A stretch of DNA of 64,000 bases, from positions 1 to 64,000 of the forward strand of contig CAMJJG010000004.1 of assembly GCA_946406035.1 (NCBI GenBank), given 5' to 3'. Made by a program: the position numbers and the translations under genes. This DNA is from an uncultured Prevotellaceae bacterium (GTDB taxonomy: Bacteria > Bacteroidota > Bacteroidia > Bacteroidales > Muribaculaceae). Every line of letters begins with the position of its first letter. Position 1 is the first letter of the stretch. Shown in pieces: positions 18,578 through 29,699 of the stretch. The notes below the pieces were generated by a model. The model was not told the DNA's origin, made no database searches, and saw only the letters and a program-made list of their open reading frames with translations.

Positions 18578-21500
18578 ATGTTATTCATGCTGAACCGAAA
18601 AAAATTAATATTTTTTATCATTATAGGCGCTCTCATCGGTTTGATGGCGGGCAATTCCACGTTGTTGGCACAATATGTGACCAGCACTTTACCGCCTCCA
18701 CCACCACCTCCCGATACGCGCCCATCGGCCCAGCAACAGCAACAGCCATCGCTCGACCTCCATTATAGGGTAAAGCCCACTATTCCACGCAATTATACTG
18801 ATGTGCAGGGCACCGACGAGTATGCTGCCGACTTGAAGAATCCCTCCAATATCACCTCGGTGGTCGAGTTTGACCCCGAGACGGGCTGTTATGTCATCCA
18901 TACCCGTTTGGGTGACTATGACATCGTCACACCCTACATTATGTCGGCCGACGAGTACAGCAATTCAGACTTCAGGCAGTCAATGATGGAATATTACCGG
19001 CAGAAGAATGCCGAGAGTGCTCAGAATACCGAAACTGATCCGTTCAACTTCCTGGACATGCAATTTGGCATGGGACCGCTGGAGTCGGTCTTTGGCCCTG
19101 GCGGATTACAGTTGAAGACTACGGGTGCCGTTGACATCAAGATGGGTGTTAAGAGCAACTCGACCGACAACCCCGCGCTGTCTGTCTCTCAACGTCGCAA
19201 GACTTATTTTGACTTTGATCAAACGATCAATGCCAACATCACTGCGTCGGTGGGTGACAAGATGAAGTTCAACATGAACTATAACACTGCCGCGACATTC
19301 AACTTCGACAGCAAGAATCTGAAACTGGCCTATGAGGGCAAGGAAGACGAGATTATCAAGAATATCGAGGCCGGTAATGTGAGCATGACCACTGGTTCGT
19401 CGCTCATTCACGGTAGTGCGGCCCTTTTTGGTATCAAGACAAAGCTCCAGTTTGGCAAACTCACTGCCACCGCTCTCGTCTCACAACAGAACAGTGAGAC
19501 GCAAAACGTGAGCAGTAAGGGCGGATCCCAAACCACCGATTTTTATATCACTGCCGACAAGTATGACCAGAACCGCAACTTCTTCTTGTCACATTTCTTC
19601 CGTGATCATTACGATGAGTGGTGTGTCGGTTCCAAGCCGCCCTCAGGTATCAAGATCATCAACATCGAGGTGTGGGTCACCAACAAGCGCAACAACTATA
19701 ATGAGTCGCGCAACATCATGGCGTTCATGGATCTTGGCGAGGGCGATGCGAGTCACATCAGCAACGATCACTGGAACGCTGAATCCAATATACCCAGTAA
19801 CAAATCCAATAACCTGCTCTCCGAAATCAAGGACAATTATCCCGATGCCCGTTACATGAGAATGGCATCGACGGCATTGGAACCGTTGCGGGCCTATGGC
19901 TTTGAGGGCGGTAAGGATTACGAGAAGATCGAGAGCGCCCGACTGCTGACAAAACAGGAATACACCTTGAATGCCGATCTGGGCTATATCATGCTCAATA
20001 CGGCCCTTGCAAGTGATGAAATCCTGGCTGTTGCCTATGAGTATACCTATAATGGACAGCCCTATAAGGTGGGTGAACTCTCGAGTGATGTCACTTCGAG
20101 CGAGCAATCGCTGTATGTCAAGATGTTGAAGGGAACCACAGCGTCTCCCCATTATCCCATGTGGGATCTGGCGATGAAAAACATTTATTCCCTTAACGCA
20201 GGTCAAATCCAGAGGAATAACTTTAAGCTCAACATCAAGTATCTGAGCGACACAACGGGTAACGAGTTGATCTATATCCCTGCTGGAGACATCAATGGAA
20301 AGCCGTTGTTGCAGGTGATGAATCTCGACCGCTTTGACGCCAACTATGAGTCCAACATTGATGGTAAGTTTGACTTTATTGACGGATATACCGTGCAGTC
20401 GCAGAAGGGTAAAATCATTTTCCCTGTCGTCGAACCCTTTGGTGAACACTTGAGACGTCAGTTCAACAATGACCAGATTGCCAAGGATTACATCTATCCC
20501 GAGCTCTACGATTCAACACTCACCGTGGCCCAGCAATTCAGTGACAAGAACAAGTTTGTTCTTGCCGGTGAATATCAGTCCAGTCAGGGTAACGTTATCA
20601 GGCTCAATGCGACCAATGTGGCACGAGGATCGGTCATTGTTACCGCTGGCGGTGTCCAACTGACCGAGGGTAGTGACTATACCGTTGACTATGTCATGGG
20701 TACGGTGACCATCACCAATCAGAGCATCATCGACGCCGGTACCAACATCAATGTGTCACTCGAGAACCAGTCAACCTTCTCAATGCAGCGCAAAACATTG
20801 CTGGGTTTGGACTTGGACTATGCTTTTAACAAGAATTTTCACATCGGTGGTACCGTCATGCACTATGGCGAGAAAAACATCGGTGACAAGGTGCCCATCG
20901 GTAGTGAGTTGGTCAACAATACCATCTGGGGTGTCAATATGTCCTATAACAGCCAGTTCATGTGGCTGACCAATCTGCTTAATAAGATACCAACGGTCAA
21001 TGCCGTGTCGCCCTCGACCATCAGTTTCCAGGGCGAGTTTGCCCAGTTGATTCCGCATCAGGCATCAACGGGTTCCAATTCCGGTAGCTCCTATATTGAT
21101 GATTTTGAGTCCACCCAGTCGGGTATCGACATGCGTTCGCCCTACTCGTGGTTCCTGGCATCGACGCCCTATGATCCCGGATCCAGCCCGTTGTTCCCCG
21201 AGGCAGCCTTGACCAACGATGTCACCTATGGCAAGAACCGAGCCCTGCTGTCATGGTACTATGTGGACCGCTTGTTCACTCAGCGCAACTCATCCTATGC
21301 CCCGGGTTACATCAAGAATGACCTCGATGCACTGTCCTACCCCTATGCCCGCGAGGTTGCCTTCAGTGAGGTGTTCCCCGGCCGTGAGCTCAACTATGGT
21401 GAGTCATCGGTTATTCAGACGCTCAATCTCTCGTTCTATCCTCGTGAACGTGGCCCCTACAATCTTGATACCAATGTAGATCAAGATGGTTACCTGCGCG

Positions 21501-24500
21501 ACCCGCAAAAGCGTTGGGGTGGCATCATGCGCAAGATCGAGAGCACCAATTTCGAACAATCCAACATCGAGTATATCCAATTCTGGATGCTTGACCCATT
21601 TATGGACCCAGACTTGAACAATCAAGATGGTGGTTCGCTCTACTTCAACCTGGGTGAGGTCAGTGAGGATATCCTTAAAGATGGACTCAAGAGTTATGAG
21701 AACGGCTTGCCCATCAATGGCGACTCGACATATATCTCCAACACCGTTTGGGGCAAGGTGTCATCGCAGTCATCGTTGACCTATGCCTTTGATAACAGCA
21801 ATGGTGCCCGCATCTTGCAGGATGTGGGTCTGGATGGCTTGTCCACTGCCGAGGAGTTCCAGCATGAGACCTATAGCCGATTCTTGAACGATTTGAGACC
21901 TAGGCTGTCCGAGGCTACGATTGCCGCTATGCAGAATAATCCTTTCTCGCCGTTTAACGACCCCGCTGGCGACAACTACGCGTTCTATCGCAATAATTAT
22001 TACGACCAGCAACGCTACACCATCAACGACCGTTACAAGCACTATAATGGTACCGATGGCAACTCGTTGTCACAGTCCGACTCATCCGATAGCCAGTACC
22101 AGACGTCTCGCTCCACACCTGATGTCGAGGACATCAACCAGGACAATACCCTCAACGAGTATGAGCGCTATTTCCAGTACCGTATCGCCATTCATCCCGA
22201 CTCGTTGAACGTGGGCATGAACTATATCACCGACAAGCAGGTGGCCAATGTTCACACCCGCAATGGTCAAACCCAGCTGGCCACATGGTACCAGTTCACG
22301 ATTCCACTGGCCGACTACCAGAAGAGGGTGGGCAACATCCAGGATTTCTCGACAATCCGCTTCATGCGCATGTTCATGACTGGTTTCACTGCTACAACCC
22401 ACTTGCGTTTTGCCTCGTTGGAATTGGTGCGCGGCGAGTGGCGCAACTACAAGTATAACCTCAACATGCGTGGCGATCACCCCGCCAACGGCACTATCAG
22501 CATCAACACGGTTAACATCGAGGAGAATGCCTCGCGTGAGCCGGTGAACTATGTGCTCCCCCCCGGAGTGTCACGCATTATCGATAGCGGCCAGTCACAG
22601 ATCACCCAGCTCAACGAGCAGTCCATGCAACTCTCGATTGATAACCTCGATGCAGGTGATGCACGCGGTGTCTATCGTAATACCGATTATGACCTGCGCA
22701 CCTATAAGCGCCTCCAGATGTTTGTACATAACGAGGCCAAGATCGACAATCAAACCAACCTGGGTAATGGCGACGTTTCCCTGTTTGTGAGACTGGGCTC
22801 TGATGTCAAGAACAACTATTATGAGTATGAAATCCCCTTGACCGTAACCCCGCCGGGCCATTACTCAACCAATAACTCCAATGACCGCCTCATTGTCTGG
22901 CCCGCCGAGAACATGCTCGACATCGACCTCGACGTGCTGGTCAATGCCAAGCGCAATCGTAATGCCGACAAGATGGCTGGTGTCGATGGAGTGGGGTACT
23001 CAATGCGATATCAGGATGTCGATGATGCACATCCCAACAATAAAGTGTATGTCATGGGTAATCCCTCGCTGAGCAAGGTGCGCGTGATACTCATTGGCGT
23101 GCGCAATAACTCACCATCGACCAAGAGTTGTGTCGTCTGGGTTGATGAGTTGCGACTCACCGACTTTGACAGTGAGGGTGGATGGGCTGCCAAGGCCAGC
23201 ATGACCCTCAACATGAGTGATATCGCCACAGTCAATATGGGCTTCCACAAGGAGACCGAGGGCTTTGGCTCTGTTGACCAGGGCCTGTCGATGCGTCGCA
23301 TGGACAATTATAACCAGTACAACATCGCCGTGCAGGCCGACATGGGACGCTTCTTGCCCGAGAAGGTAAAACTGCATGCCCCCATCTACTATTCCTACAG
23401 TAACGAGAAAACGACTCCCAAGTACAATCCTCTGGACCAGGACGTAGAACTCGACGAGGCCGTTGCCATCTGTGAGACTAAGGAGCAGAAGGATAGCATC
23501 ATGAATTATGCCGTCACCCAACGCACTGCTCAGAATTTCTCGATTTCGGGCCTGAAGTTTGACGTCAAGACGATGAAGAATCCCATGCCGTGGGATCCTG
23601 CCAACTTCACGTTTAGCTACTCCTTCAGCAAGCAGCACTTGAATGACCCCGAGAATGAGTACGAGAACACCAACGACTACCGCGGCAGTATGCAGTATAG
23701 CTGGACGCCCTACATCAAGCCGTTCAAGCCGTTATCTCACTTCATCAACGAGAAGAACAAGAACATGAAGTTCTTCCGCGAATGGGAGTTCAATTATTTG
23801 CCCACCAATATCTCCTTTGGTACCAACATCTCGCGTTACTACTATGAGCAGAAAACGCGTAACGAAACGGGCATGATAATCAAATTACTACCATCAGTCA
23901 GCAAGAATTTCCTCTGGGACCGCCAGTTTGCCCTGTCCTGGAACTTTACCAAATCGCTGTCGGTGACGTTTAACAGTAACACGACTGCCCACATTCTAGA
24001 AACTGCCGGTCAGGTCAACAAGCGCTTTGACCCCGACCGATACCGTGAATGGCGCGACTCGGTGATCAACTCAATCAAGAGTTGGGGCACTCCGTGGGCC
24101 TATAACCAGACATTTAATGCTTCCTACAAGGCTCCGTTTAGTGCCATCCCCTTCTTGAGCTGGATTACAGCAAGTGCTTCCTATAATTCAACCTATAACT
24201 GGGACCGTGGTACGGTAATCACTACTACAAGCGGTACAATCTCATCGGGCAACAGCATTAAGAATCAGACTACACGCTCACTGGATGGTCGTCTGAACCT
24301 CGAGCAGTTCTATTCCAAGATTCCTTACCTCAAGAAGGTTGAGGAGAGATTCTCGAGCAAGAAAACCAACCGCGCGAAAACTACCAAGCGCGAGAAGCCC
24401 AAGAAGTTCAGCCGCACCTTCAAGCTGAGCCCCGATTCGGCCATAATCATCAATCACAAGCTCGGTGTTAAGAACGTCAGAGTATCGGCCACTACAACCG

Positions 24501-26056
24501 ATGACAAGCCATTCAAGGTGGAATACAAGGCCAAGGACAAGGACAATGTCGAGATCAAGACACTGGGTGAAGAGAACCTCAAGTTCACGATTACCGAGAT
24601 AAAAGACTCGGAGCGCAAGAACTTCTTTACCGAAGCAGCTCAGTATGCCACACGAGTGCTCATGAGTGTTCGCAGTGCTAGTGTGAAATGGAAATACACC
24701 ACTACGCTCTCAGTGCCACAGTTTATCCCTGAGATTGGTGACGCCTTCGGCCAGACCAATAGCTATGATGTCATGGCGCCTGGATTAGACTTCGCATTTG
24801 GTTTTGCAGGTCAATCCTATGTCCAGAAGGCCATTGACCGTGGTTGGCTCATGGGCGACAAGTCCCAGACGGCCCCAGCAATCTATGACCGTAACAAGGA
24901 GTTTACCGCCGATGTGGTTATTGAACCCATTGCAGGACTTAAAATCACGCTCACTGGCATCAGGAATGATCGACGCAGCAATCAGATCCAGTTCATGTTC
25001 GATGATCCGTCGATTATCTATGGCGGTAGCTATAACAAGACGCATATTGCGCTCAAGACCGCGTTCAAGAGCGTGAGATCTGACAATAACTACCAGAGCG
25101 ATGTCTTTGATAAATTCCTGAGCAATATTCCCGTTGTCGCCGACCGCCTGCGGCAGCAGTATATCGGCTCGGTTTATCCCGATCGGGGATTCTTGCGCAC
25201 AAACAGCATGGCTGGCCAGACCTTCAGCGTGCAGAATGGTGATATCAACACATCGAGCAGCGATGTCCTCATTCCGGCATTCATGGCCGCCTATTCGGGA
25301 AAAGACGCTGCCAAAATCAACTTGAACCCATTCCCGGGATTAAAGGATATTCTTCCCAACTGGAAGATCACCTATGATGGCTTGACCAGAATCCCCCTTT
25401 TCAAAAAACTGTTCAAGTCGATAATGCTCAATCACACTTACACATGTATCTACTCGGTTGGTTCCTACACGACATATAGCGACTGGGTTGCCGTCGGCGA
25501 GAACATCGGTTTCACCCAGGACGCTATCACCGAGGGCGCTATACCCTCATCGCCCTACAATATCTCGTCGGTGAAGTTGGAAGAGAATTTCGCTCCGCTT
25601 TTTGGAGTCTCCGTCACATTGAATAATGACCTAACACTGTCTGCCGACTATAAAACCAAACGCGTGTTGACCTTGAACTCATCGGCAGGCCAGCTGATGG
25701 AGTCATTAGAAAAGGGCTTCAAGTTGGGCTGCAGCTACAAGATAGCCAACTTCAACCAGGTGCTTAAAATCAAGTCCAAGCAGCAGAATGTGAGCAACGA
25801 TCTGGAGTTAAGCCTGAATATTGACATGTCGAGCAACTCTGCTCTGATTCGCAAGATCGAGTTCAATACAGCTCAAGCCCAGAGTGGCGCTCGCACTTTG
25901 AAGTTGGATTTCAAGGCTACCTATGCGCTTAGTAAGCGCATTTCGTTGACCGCCTATTATGATTACGTCTCCAACACGCCGCTCGTTTCCACGTCGTCCT
26001 ATCCCACCAGCAGTAGCAACTACGGCCTCGCGATCAAGTTGAATCTTGTCAAGTAA
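18578..26056 (+). CDS. sprA: T9SS outer-membrane translocon protein SprA/Sov
   Basis: 2492-aa protein with DLHYRVKPTIPRNY N-terminus and SprA motifs; location directly after ruvA matches known Bacteroidetes synteny. Confidence 0.93.
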   Translation: MLFMLNRKKLIFFIIIGALIGLMAGNSTLLAQYVTSTLPPPPPPPDTRPSAQQQQQPSLDLHYRVKPTIPRNYTDVQGTDEYAADLKNPSNITSVVEFDPETGCYVIHTRLGDYDIVTPYIMSADEYSNSDFRQSMMEYYRQKNAESAQNTETDPFNFLDMQFGMGPLESVFGPGGLQLKTTGAVDIKMGVKSNSTDNPALSVSQRRKTYFDFDQTINANITASVGDKMKFNMNYNTAATFNFDSKNLKLAYEGKEDEIIKNIEAGNVSMTTGSSLIHGSAALFGIKTKLQFGKLTATALVSQQNSETQNVSSKGGSQTTDFYITADKYDQNRNFFLSHFFRDHYDEWCVGSKPPSGIKIINIEVWVTNKRNNYNESRNIMAFMDLGEGDASHISNDHWNAESNIPSNKSNNLLSEIKDNYPDARYMRMASTALEPLRAYGFEGGKDYEKIESARLLTKQEYTLNADLGYIMLNTALASDEILAVAYEYTYNGQPYKVGELSSDVTSSEQSLYVKMLKGTTASPHYPMWDLAMKNIYSLNAGQIQRNNFKLNIKYLSDTTGNELIYIPAGDINGKPLLQVMNLDRFDANYESNIDGKFDFIDGYTVQSQKGKIIFPVVEPFGEHLRRQFNNDQIAKDYIYPELYDSTLTVAQQFSDKNKFVLAGEYQSSQGNVIRLNATNVARGSVIVTAGGVQLTEGSDYTVDYVMGTVTITNQSIIDAGTNINVSLENQSTFSMQRKTLLGLDLDYAFNKNFHIGGTVMHYGEKNIGDKVPIGSELVNNTIWGVNMSYNSQFMWLTNLLNKIPTVNAVSPSTISFQGEFAQLIPHQASTGSNSGSSYIDDFESTQSGIDMRSPYSWFLASTPYDPGSSPLFPEAALTNDVTYGKNRALLSWYYVDRLFTQRNSSYAPGYIKNDLDALSYPYAREVAFSEVFPGRELNYGESSVIQTLNLSFYPRERGPYNLDTNVDQDGYLRDPQKRWGGIMRKIESTNFEQSNIEYIQFWMLDPFMDPDLNNQDGGSLYFNLGEVSEDILKDGLKSYENGLPINGDSTYISNTVWGKVSSQSSLTYAFDNSNGARILQDVGLDGLSTAEEFQHETYSRFLNDLRPRLSEATIAAMQNNPFSPFNDPAGDNYAFYRNNYYDQQRYTINDRYKHYNGTDGNSLSQSDSSDSQYQTSRSTPDVEDINQDNTLNEYERYFQYRIAIHPDSLNVGMNYITDKQVANVHTRNGQTQLATWYQFTIPLADYQKRVGNIQDFSTIRFMRMFMTGFTATTHLRFASLELVRGEWRNYKYNLNMRGDHPANGTISINTVNIEENASREPVNYVLPPGVSRIIDSGQSQITQLNEQSMQLSIDNLDAGDARGVYRNTDYDLRTYKRLQMFVHNEAKIDNQTNLGNGDVSLFVRLGSDVKNNYYEYEIPLTVTPPGHYSTNNSNDRLIVWPAENMLDIDLDVLVNAKRNRNADKMAGVDGVGYSMRYQDVDDAHPNNKVYVMGNPSLSKVRVILIGVRNNSPSTKSCVVWVDELRLTDFDSEGGWAAKASMTLNMSDIATVNMGFHKETEGFGSVDQGLSMRRMDNYNQYNIAVQADMGRFLPEKVKLHAPIYYSYSNEKTTPKYNPLDQDVELDEAVAICETKEQKDSIMNYAVTQRTAQNFSISGLKFDVKTMKNPMPWDPANFTFSYSFSKQHLNDPENEYENTNDYRGSMQYSWTPYIKPFKPLSHFINEKNKNMKFFREWEFNYLPTNISFGTNISRYYYEQKTRNETGMIIKLLPSVSKNFLWDRQFALSWNFTKSLSVTFNSNTTAHILETAGQVNKRFDPDRYREWRDSVINSIKSWGTPWAYNQTFNASYKAPFSAIPFLSWITASASYNSTYNWDRGTVITTTSGTISSGNSIKNQTTRSLDGRLNLEQFYSKIPYLKKVEERFSSKKTNRAKTTKREKPKKFSRTFKLSPDSAIIINHKLGVKNVRVSATTTDDKPFKVEYKAKDKDNVEIKTLGEENLKFTITEIKDSERKNFFTEAAQYATRVLMSVRSASVKWKYTTTLSVPQFIPEIGDAFGQTNSYDVMAPGLDFAFGFAGQSYVQKAIDRGWLMGDKSQTAPAIYDRNKEFTADVVIEPIAGLKITLTGIRNDRRSNQIQFMFDDPSIIYGGSYNKTHIALKTAFKSVRSDNNYQSDVFDKFLSNIPVVADRLRQQYIGSVYPDRGFLRTNSMAGQTFSVQNGDINTSSSDVLIPAFMAAYSGKDAAKINLNPFPGLKDILPNWKITYDGLTRIPLFKKLFKSIMLNHTYTCIYSVGSYTTYSDWVAVGENIGFTQDAITEGAIPSSPYNISSVKLEENFAPLFGVSVTLNNDLTLSADYKTKRVLTLNSSAGQLMESLEKGFKLGCSYKIANFNQVLKIKSKQQNVSNDLELSLNIDMSSNSALIRKIEFNTAQAQSGARTLKLDFKATYALSKRISLTAYYDYVSNTPLVSTSSYPTSSSNYGLAIKLNLVK

Positions 26057-26065
26057 AGAACAGTT

Positions 26066-27223
26066 ATGCTGCTAAGCCTCATAGTCTATACCGGTACCGC
26101 GTTACTCATGGCTTGGCTCGGATGGCATGTGAGCCATCGCGAGCAGCGGCTTTTGGCACAGCGGGGCGGGGCTGAGTTGCCGTTTTATGCGTGGGAAATC
26201 CTCATGGCGTTGCTCATCTATACTGGCGTTTCGGCTGCCAGGTGGCTGACCTCATGGGACTATAACATGTATTACAATTACTTTGTGACCATGCAGTCGA
26301 TGGGTGAGACCTCGCGCGAGAATTTTGAGCCGGGATTTGAATTGGTAACGCGCTTGATGGCACAATCGGGCTTGCATTTTTCTTTCTACTTCGCTTTCTG
26401 GGCCGCGTTGCAGATTGCTCTGCTCTATTATGCCCTTAGGCATCGCAAGGTCTTGCTGCCCTGGATCGCGTTGTGCATTTTCATGGGGCCATATTATGTG
26501 CAGTGGATGAGTACGTTGCGCCAGGCTGTGGTGGAGTGCCTGTTCGTCCTCATGGTTGAACTAATAGTCCAGCGCCGCTTCTGGCTCTACTTGTTGCTCA
26601 CCGTCGTCGCCACAACGATTCACAAGATGTCCATATTGCTCATTCCGCTTTATTTTGTCCCGCTCATTCCATTGCGTGATGTCAAGCGGTGGGTACCCTA
26701 TTTATTGCTATTTTTGTGCATTATGTTGGGTTCATTCCCGCAGTGGATTCAATGGACATTTGACCACATCGGCAAGCTCGCCGATTATTGGGGCTATGGC
26801 CATTACTACCGCCTCTTCTCCACCAATTCCCATTACGCGTTCAGGGGAGTTATGGGACCGACTAGATTGTGCCCATTGCTCTCGGTACTCATCCTGGTCT
26901 GGTATTACCCCTCGATCAAGCGCATGTTTGCCGCCGACCGGTACCTCCCCGCTATGTACCGACTCACATTGCTCCATATCGGGTACCTCAACCTCATGGC
27001 CAACACAACGCAATACTTGAGCAGGCCTGGCGATTTGATGAGGTGCTGTTACTTGATCATGATATGCTACACGATGCATTTCCTGTGGCGCCAGCGCAAG
27101 TGGGTCCTGCTGGCCGCAATGGCTCTATTCAATTTTCATTATATCTATTATGAGATTGCCAAGGCTGTCATCAAGACCGGCAGCATGTATGAACCGGAAC
27201 TGTACCACACCTTCCTGTTCTGA
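26066..27223 (+). CDS. EpsG-family polysaccharide polymerase-like membrane protein
   Basis: Multi-TM; SWDYNMYYNYFV...FEPGFELVTRLM and MGPYYVQWMSTLRQAVVECLFV pattern. Confidence 0.8.
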   Translation: MLLSLIVYTGTALLMAWLGWHVSHREQRLLAQRGGAELPFYAWEILMALLIYTGVSAARWLTSWDYNMYYNYFVTMQSMGETSRENFEPGFELVTRLMAQSGLHFSFYFAFWAALQIALLYYALRHRKVLLPWIALCIFMGPYYVQWMSTLRQAVVECLFVLMVELIVQRRFWLYLLLTVVATTIHKMSILLIPLYFVPLIPLRDVKRWVPYLLLFLCIMLGSFPQWIQWTFDHIGKLADYWGYGHYYRLFSTNSHYAFRGVMGPTRLCPLLSVLILVWYYPSIKRMFAADRYLPAMYRLTLLHIGYLNLMANTTQYLSRPGDLMRCCYLIMICYTMHFLWRQRKWVLLAAMALFNFHYIYYEIAKAVIKTGSMYEPELYHTFLF

Positions 27224-27243
27224 GTGGGAGAGACAATACACAA

Positions 27244-27280
27244 GAAAAGCCCATCGTCATGTCATGTCGATGGGCTTTTC
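27244..27280. terminator. Bidirectional terminator between convergent genes
   Basis: GAAAAGCCCATCG/CGATGGGCTTTTC, 13-bp perfect stem. Confidence 0.85.
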
Positions 27281-27304
27281 CTGTAATGTGATGTCTCGAG
27301 AGCG

Positions 27305-27949
27305 TTATTGCTTCTTGCCACCAAACTTATTGTAGCTGATGTTCTCTTCCTTGAACTTGTCCTTGGGCTCGGGCGACTCGCCAGGATACCCGATGCGCAC
27401 TACAGCAACAGGAACGATGTTATTTGGACAGTTAAGGATGTTGGCTACCTCGGCTGTGCGCTCCATGGCGGGGTAAACGCCGGTCCACACGGCACCCAGG
27501 CCCTGGGCATGGGCGGCAAGCAGCAGGTTCTCGATAGCGGCCGACACATCCTGTACCCAGAAGTCGGGCAACTTACTCTTGCCGTCGGGCATGGTAGTCT
27601 TGTTAGTGTCACCGCAAACGGCAATCATCAGTGGAGCATTGCTCGGCTGGCGCCCCGAGAGCAGCTCCAGCGTCGGTTTGTCATCGATGACAATAAAGTG
27701 CCACGGTTGCAGGTTCAAAGCGGTTGGGGCTGCCATGGCAGCCTTGAGCATGATGTCGATCTTTTCCTGTTCGACGGGCTGGTCGGTGTACTGGCGGATG
27801 CTTGTGCGGGTCATGATGTTCTCGATCGCAGCCTGACCCTTGTCAATGTTGTTGGTGGCAGCAGCCTCTTGTTGTGTCTCATTGCCCTGGGTCGAGCATG
27901 ATCCCAGCACCAGAAGGGCCGTAGCCATAGCTAAAACTAATTTTTTCAT
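27305..27949 (-). CDS. Nitroreductase-family lipoprotein
   Basis: Lipobox LVLGSCS; MTRTSIRQYTDQPVEQEKIDIMLKAAMAAPTALNLQPWHFIVI. Confidence 0.88.
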   Translation of the reverse strand: MKKLVLAMATALLVLGSCSTQGNETQQEAAATNNIDKGQAAIENIMTRTSIRQYTDQPVEQEKIDIMLKAAMAAPTALNLQPWHFIVIDDKPTLELLSGRQPSNAPLMIAVCGDTNKTTMPDGKSKLPDFWVQDVSAAIENLLLAAHAQGLGAVWTGVYPAMERTAEVANILNCPNNIVPVAVVRIGYPGESPEPKDKFKEENISYNKFGGKKQ

Positions 27950-27989
27950 AATCATTTGTTTTTTTATAGGTTATGGTGAATATATGATG

Positions 27990-28418
27990 TTAAGATGTCA
28001 ATATGTCATGAAATGACTTGGGCAGTGCCACATTGTCGAGGGGCAATGCGTCACGAAATAGCGGTGCAATCTCCTCGTCCCTGAAACCGGCGATACCGCA
28101 GCCGATGCGTGTCACATAGAAGAACAAGTCCTGTCGAGAGCGTGCAAAGTCGATGAACTCGTCAACATAGGGCTTGATGGTTTCAACGCCACCATGCATC
28201 GTGGGAATTGCATAACTCTGGCCCTGCAGGCCCACGCCCTGACCCCACACTGCGCCAAACAGCTCGAGTGCAGCCCTTGCGGCACCTCCGCCATGGAATC
28301 CGCCCAGGTTGCTGCCAAAGACAAATACCTCGTTATCATCCAATTTACTGATCATCTCGGGCGTGAATCGGCCTAATGAGCCGTTCGATGCATGTTCCTT
28401 ATTTGCTTCCATCATCAA
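27990..28418 (-). CDS. Macro-like domain protein (family often annotated as A1S_2505 phage non-structural protein)
   Basis: EVFVFGSNLGGFHGGGAARAALELFGA...YVTRIGCGIAGF. Confidence 0.7.
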   Translation of the reverse strand: MMMEANKEHASNGSLGRFTPEMISKLDDNEVFVFGSNLGGFHGGGAARAALELFGAVWGQGVGLQGQSYAIPTMHGGVETIKPYVDEFIDFARSRQDLFFYVTRIGCGIAGFRDEEIAPLFRDALPLDNVALPKSFHDILTS

Positions 28419-28572
28419 TTATCAGATTAATATTCAAGATATTGCAAAGGTAGTGAGTTTTCTGGTTTTTATCAAAATTCTGGCATGGTTTTTGCTAATG
28501 TAAATTAAATTTCCTCCTCACAGTTTATATTTGTAAATAATTGTGTATCTTTGCACCCGCAATTTTTTAGCA

Positions 28573-29121
28573 ATGAGCATTTGGCATAACATATTTTGTG
28601 TGATTACCTCCCCAAAATACGGGTGGGAATTGATTAATGAATCCAATATACCCATTGGCAAGGTGTTGAAAAGCGCCTATTTGCCTCTGCTGGTTGTGTT
28701 GGGATTGTCATGCTTTGTGCCCATGCTCTATGACCGCACAATCTCCTTTGCCACATCGTTGATGACTGGCATTGTGATGTTTTCTACCTATTTTATCAGC
28801 TATTTCATCATTATTTACCTGCTCAGCGGCTTCTATCCCGAGTTGGTCAAGACCGAGGGCGCCACGGCACGCCTCAACGACTATATTCTCTACAACCTCA
28901 TCTTCCTGGTGTTGTTGATTATCCTGCGCAACCTGTTGCCCAGCGACTTTACTCCGGTCCTGTTCTTGATGGCCTATCTGCCATGGATGGCCTATCGTGG
29001 CACCGACCATCTCTTTGTAAAGAAGGACAAGGTCGCCCGGTTTGTCATTATATCATCAACACTGTTGCTGGGACTCCCCATAGTGATAAACGCTATCTTG
29101 GGTTTATTCATCATTAAATAA
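28573..29121 (+). CDS. Yip1-like multi-TM membrane protein
   Basis: [27 protein letters not shown] and about 5 TM segments; TATCTTTG at 28546-28553. Confidence 0.6.
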   Translation: MSIWHNIFCVITSPKYGWELINESNIPIGKVLKSAYLPLLVVLGLSCFVPMLYDRTISFATSLMTGIVMFSTYFISYFIIIYLLSGFYPELVKTEGATARLNDYILYNLIFLVLLIILRNLLPSDFTPVLFLMAYLPWMAYRGTDHLFVKKDKVARFVIISSTLLLGLPIVINAILGLFIIK

Positions 29122-29128
29122 AAAAGCT

Positions 29129-29596
29129 ATGGCACGAAATAACAATCACAACAATACGATAAACATCAAGAACCGCAAGGCAACCTTTGACTACGAGATC
29201 ATCGAGACCTTTACCACTGGTATTGTGCTAACTGGCACCGAGATCAAGTCCATCCGTCAGGGAAAATGCGGCTTGACCGATACCTATTGTGCCGTAATTA
29301 ACGGCGAGGTGTGGGTCAAGAACATGTATATTGCCGAGTATTCCTTTGGGTCCTACAACAACCACACTACCCATCGTGACCGCAAGTTGCTGCTCAACCG
29401 CAAGGAGATACGCCACATTGCCCGCGACACCATGCAACCCGGCTTCTCGATTGTGCCCCTGCGCCTGTTCATCAACGAGCGTGGCCTGGCCAAGCTCGTG
29501 ATAGCTATCGCCCGAGGCAAGAAACAATACGACAAGCGCCAGTCTATCAAGGAGCGCGAGGATAAGCGCACTATCGACCGCATGTTCAAGCAGTAA
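29129..29596 (+). CDS. smpB: SsrA-binding protein SmpB
   Basis: [42 protein letters not shown]. Confidence 0.96.
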   Translation: MARNNNHNNTINIKNRKATFDYEIIETFTTGIVLTGTEIKSIRQGKCGLTDTYCAVINGEVWVKNMYIAEYSFGSYNNHTTHRDRKLLLNRKEIRHIARDTMQPGFSIVPLRLFINERGLAKLVIAIARGKKQYDKRQSIKEREDKRTIDRMFKQ

Positions 29597-29613
29597 ACCA
29601 CCGATTAATCAAT

Positions 29614-29632
29614 AGCGGGTCTCGAGCCCGCT
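29614..29632 (+). terminator. Short hairpin after smpB
   Basis: AGCGGG/CCCGCT. Confidence 0.4.
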
Positions 29633-29643
29633 CAACTAATAAA

Positions 29644-29679
29644 ATCAGGCGGCCTCACATATGGTGGAGGTCGCCTGAT
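29644..29679. terminator. Bidirectional terminator between smpB and the decarboxylase operon
   Basis: ATCAGGCGGCCTC/GAGGTCGCCTGAT. Confidence 0.8.
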
Positions 29680-29699
29680 AATTGATTACAGGTGATTCT

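Noticed and set aside
18689-18720. Poly-proline tract (PPPPPPP) near the SprA N-terminus
   Set aside because: Probably a flexible linker after the signal peptide; not unusual enough to report as a finding.
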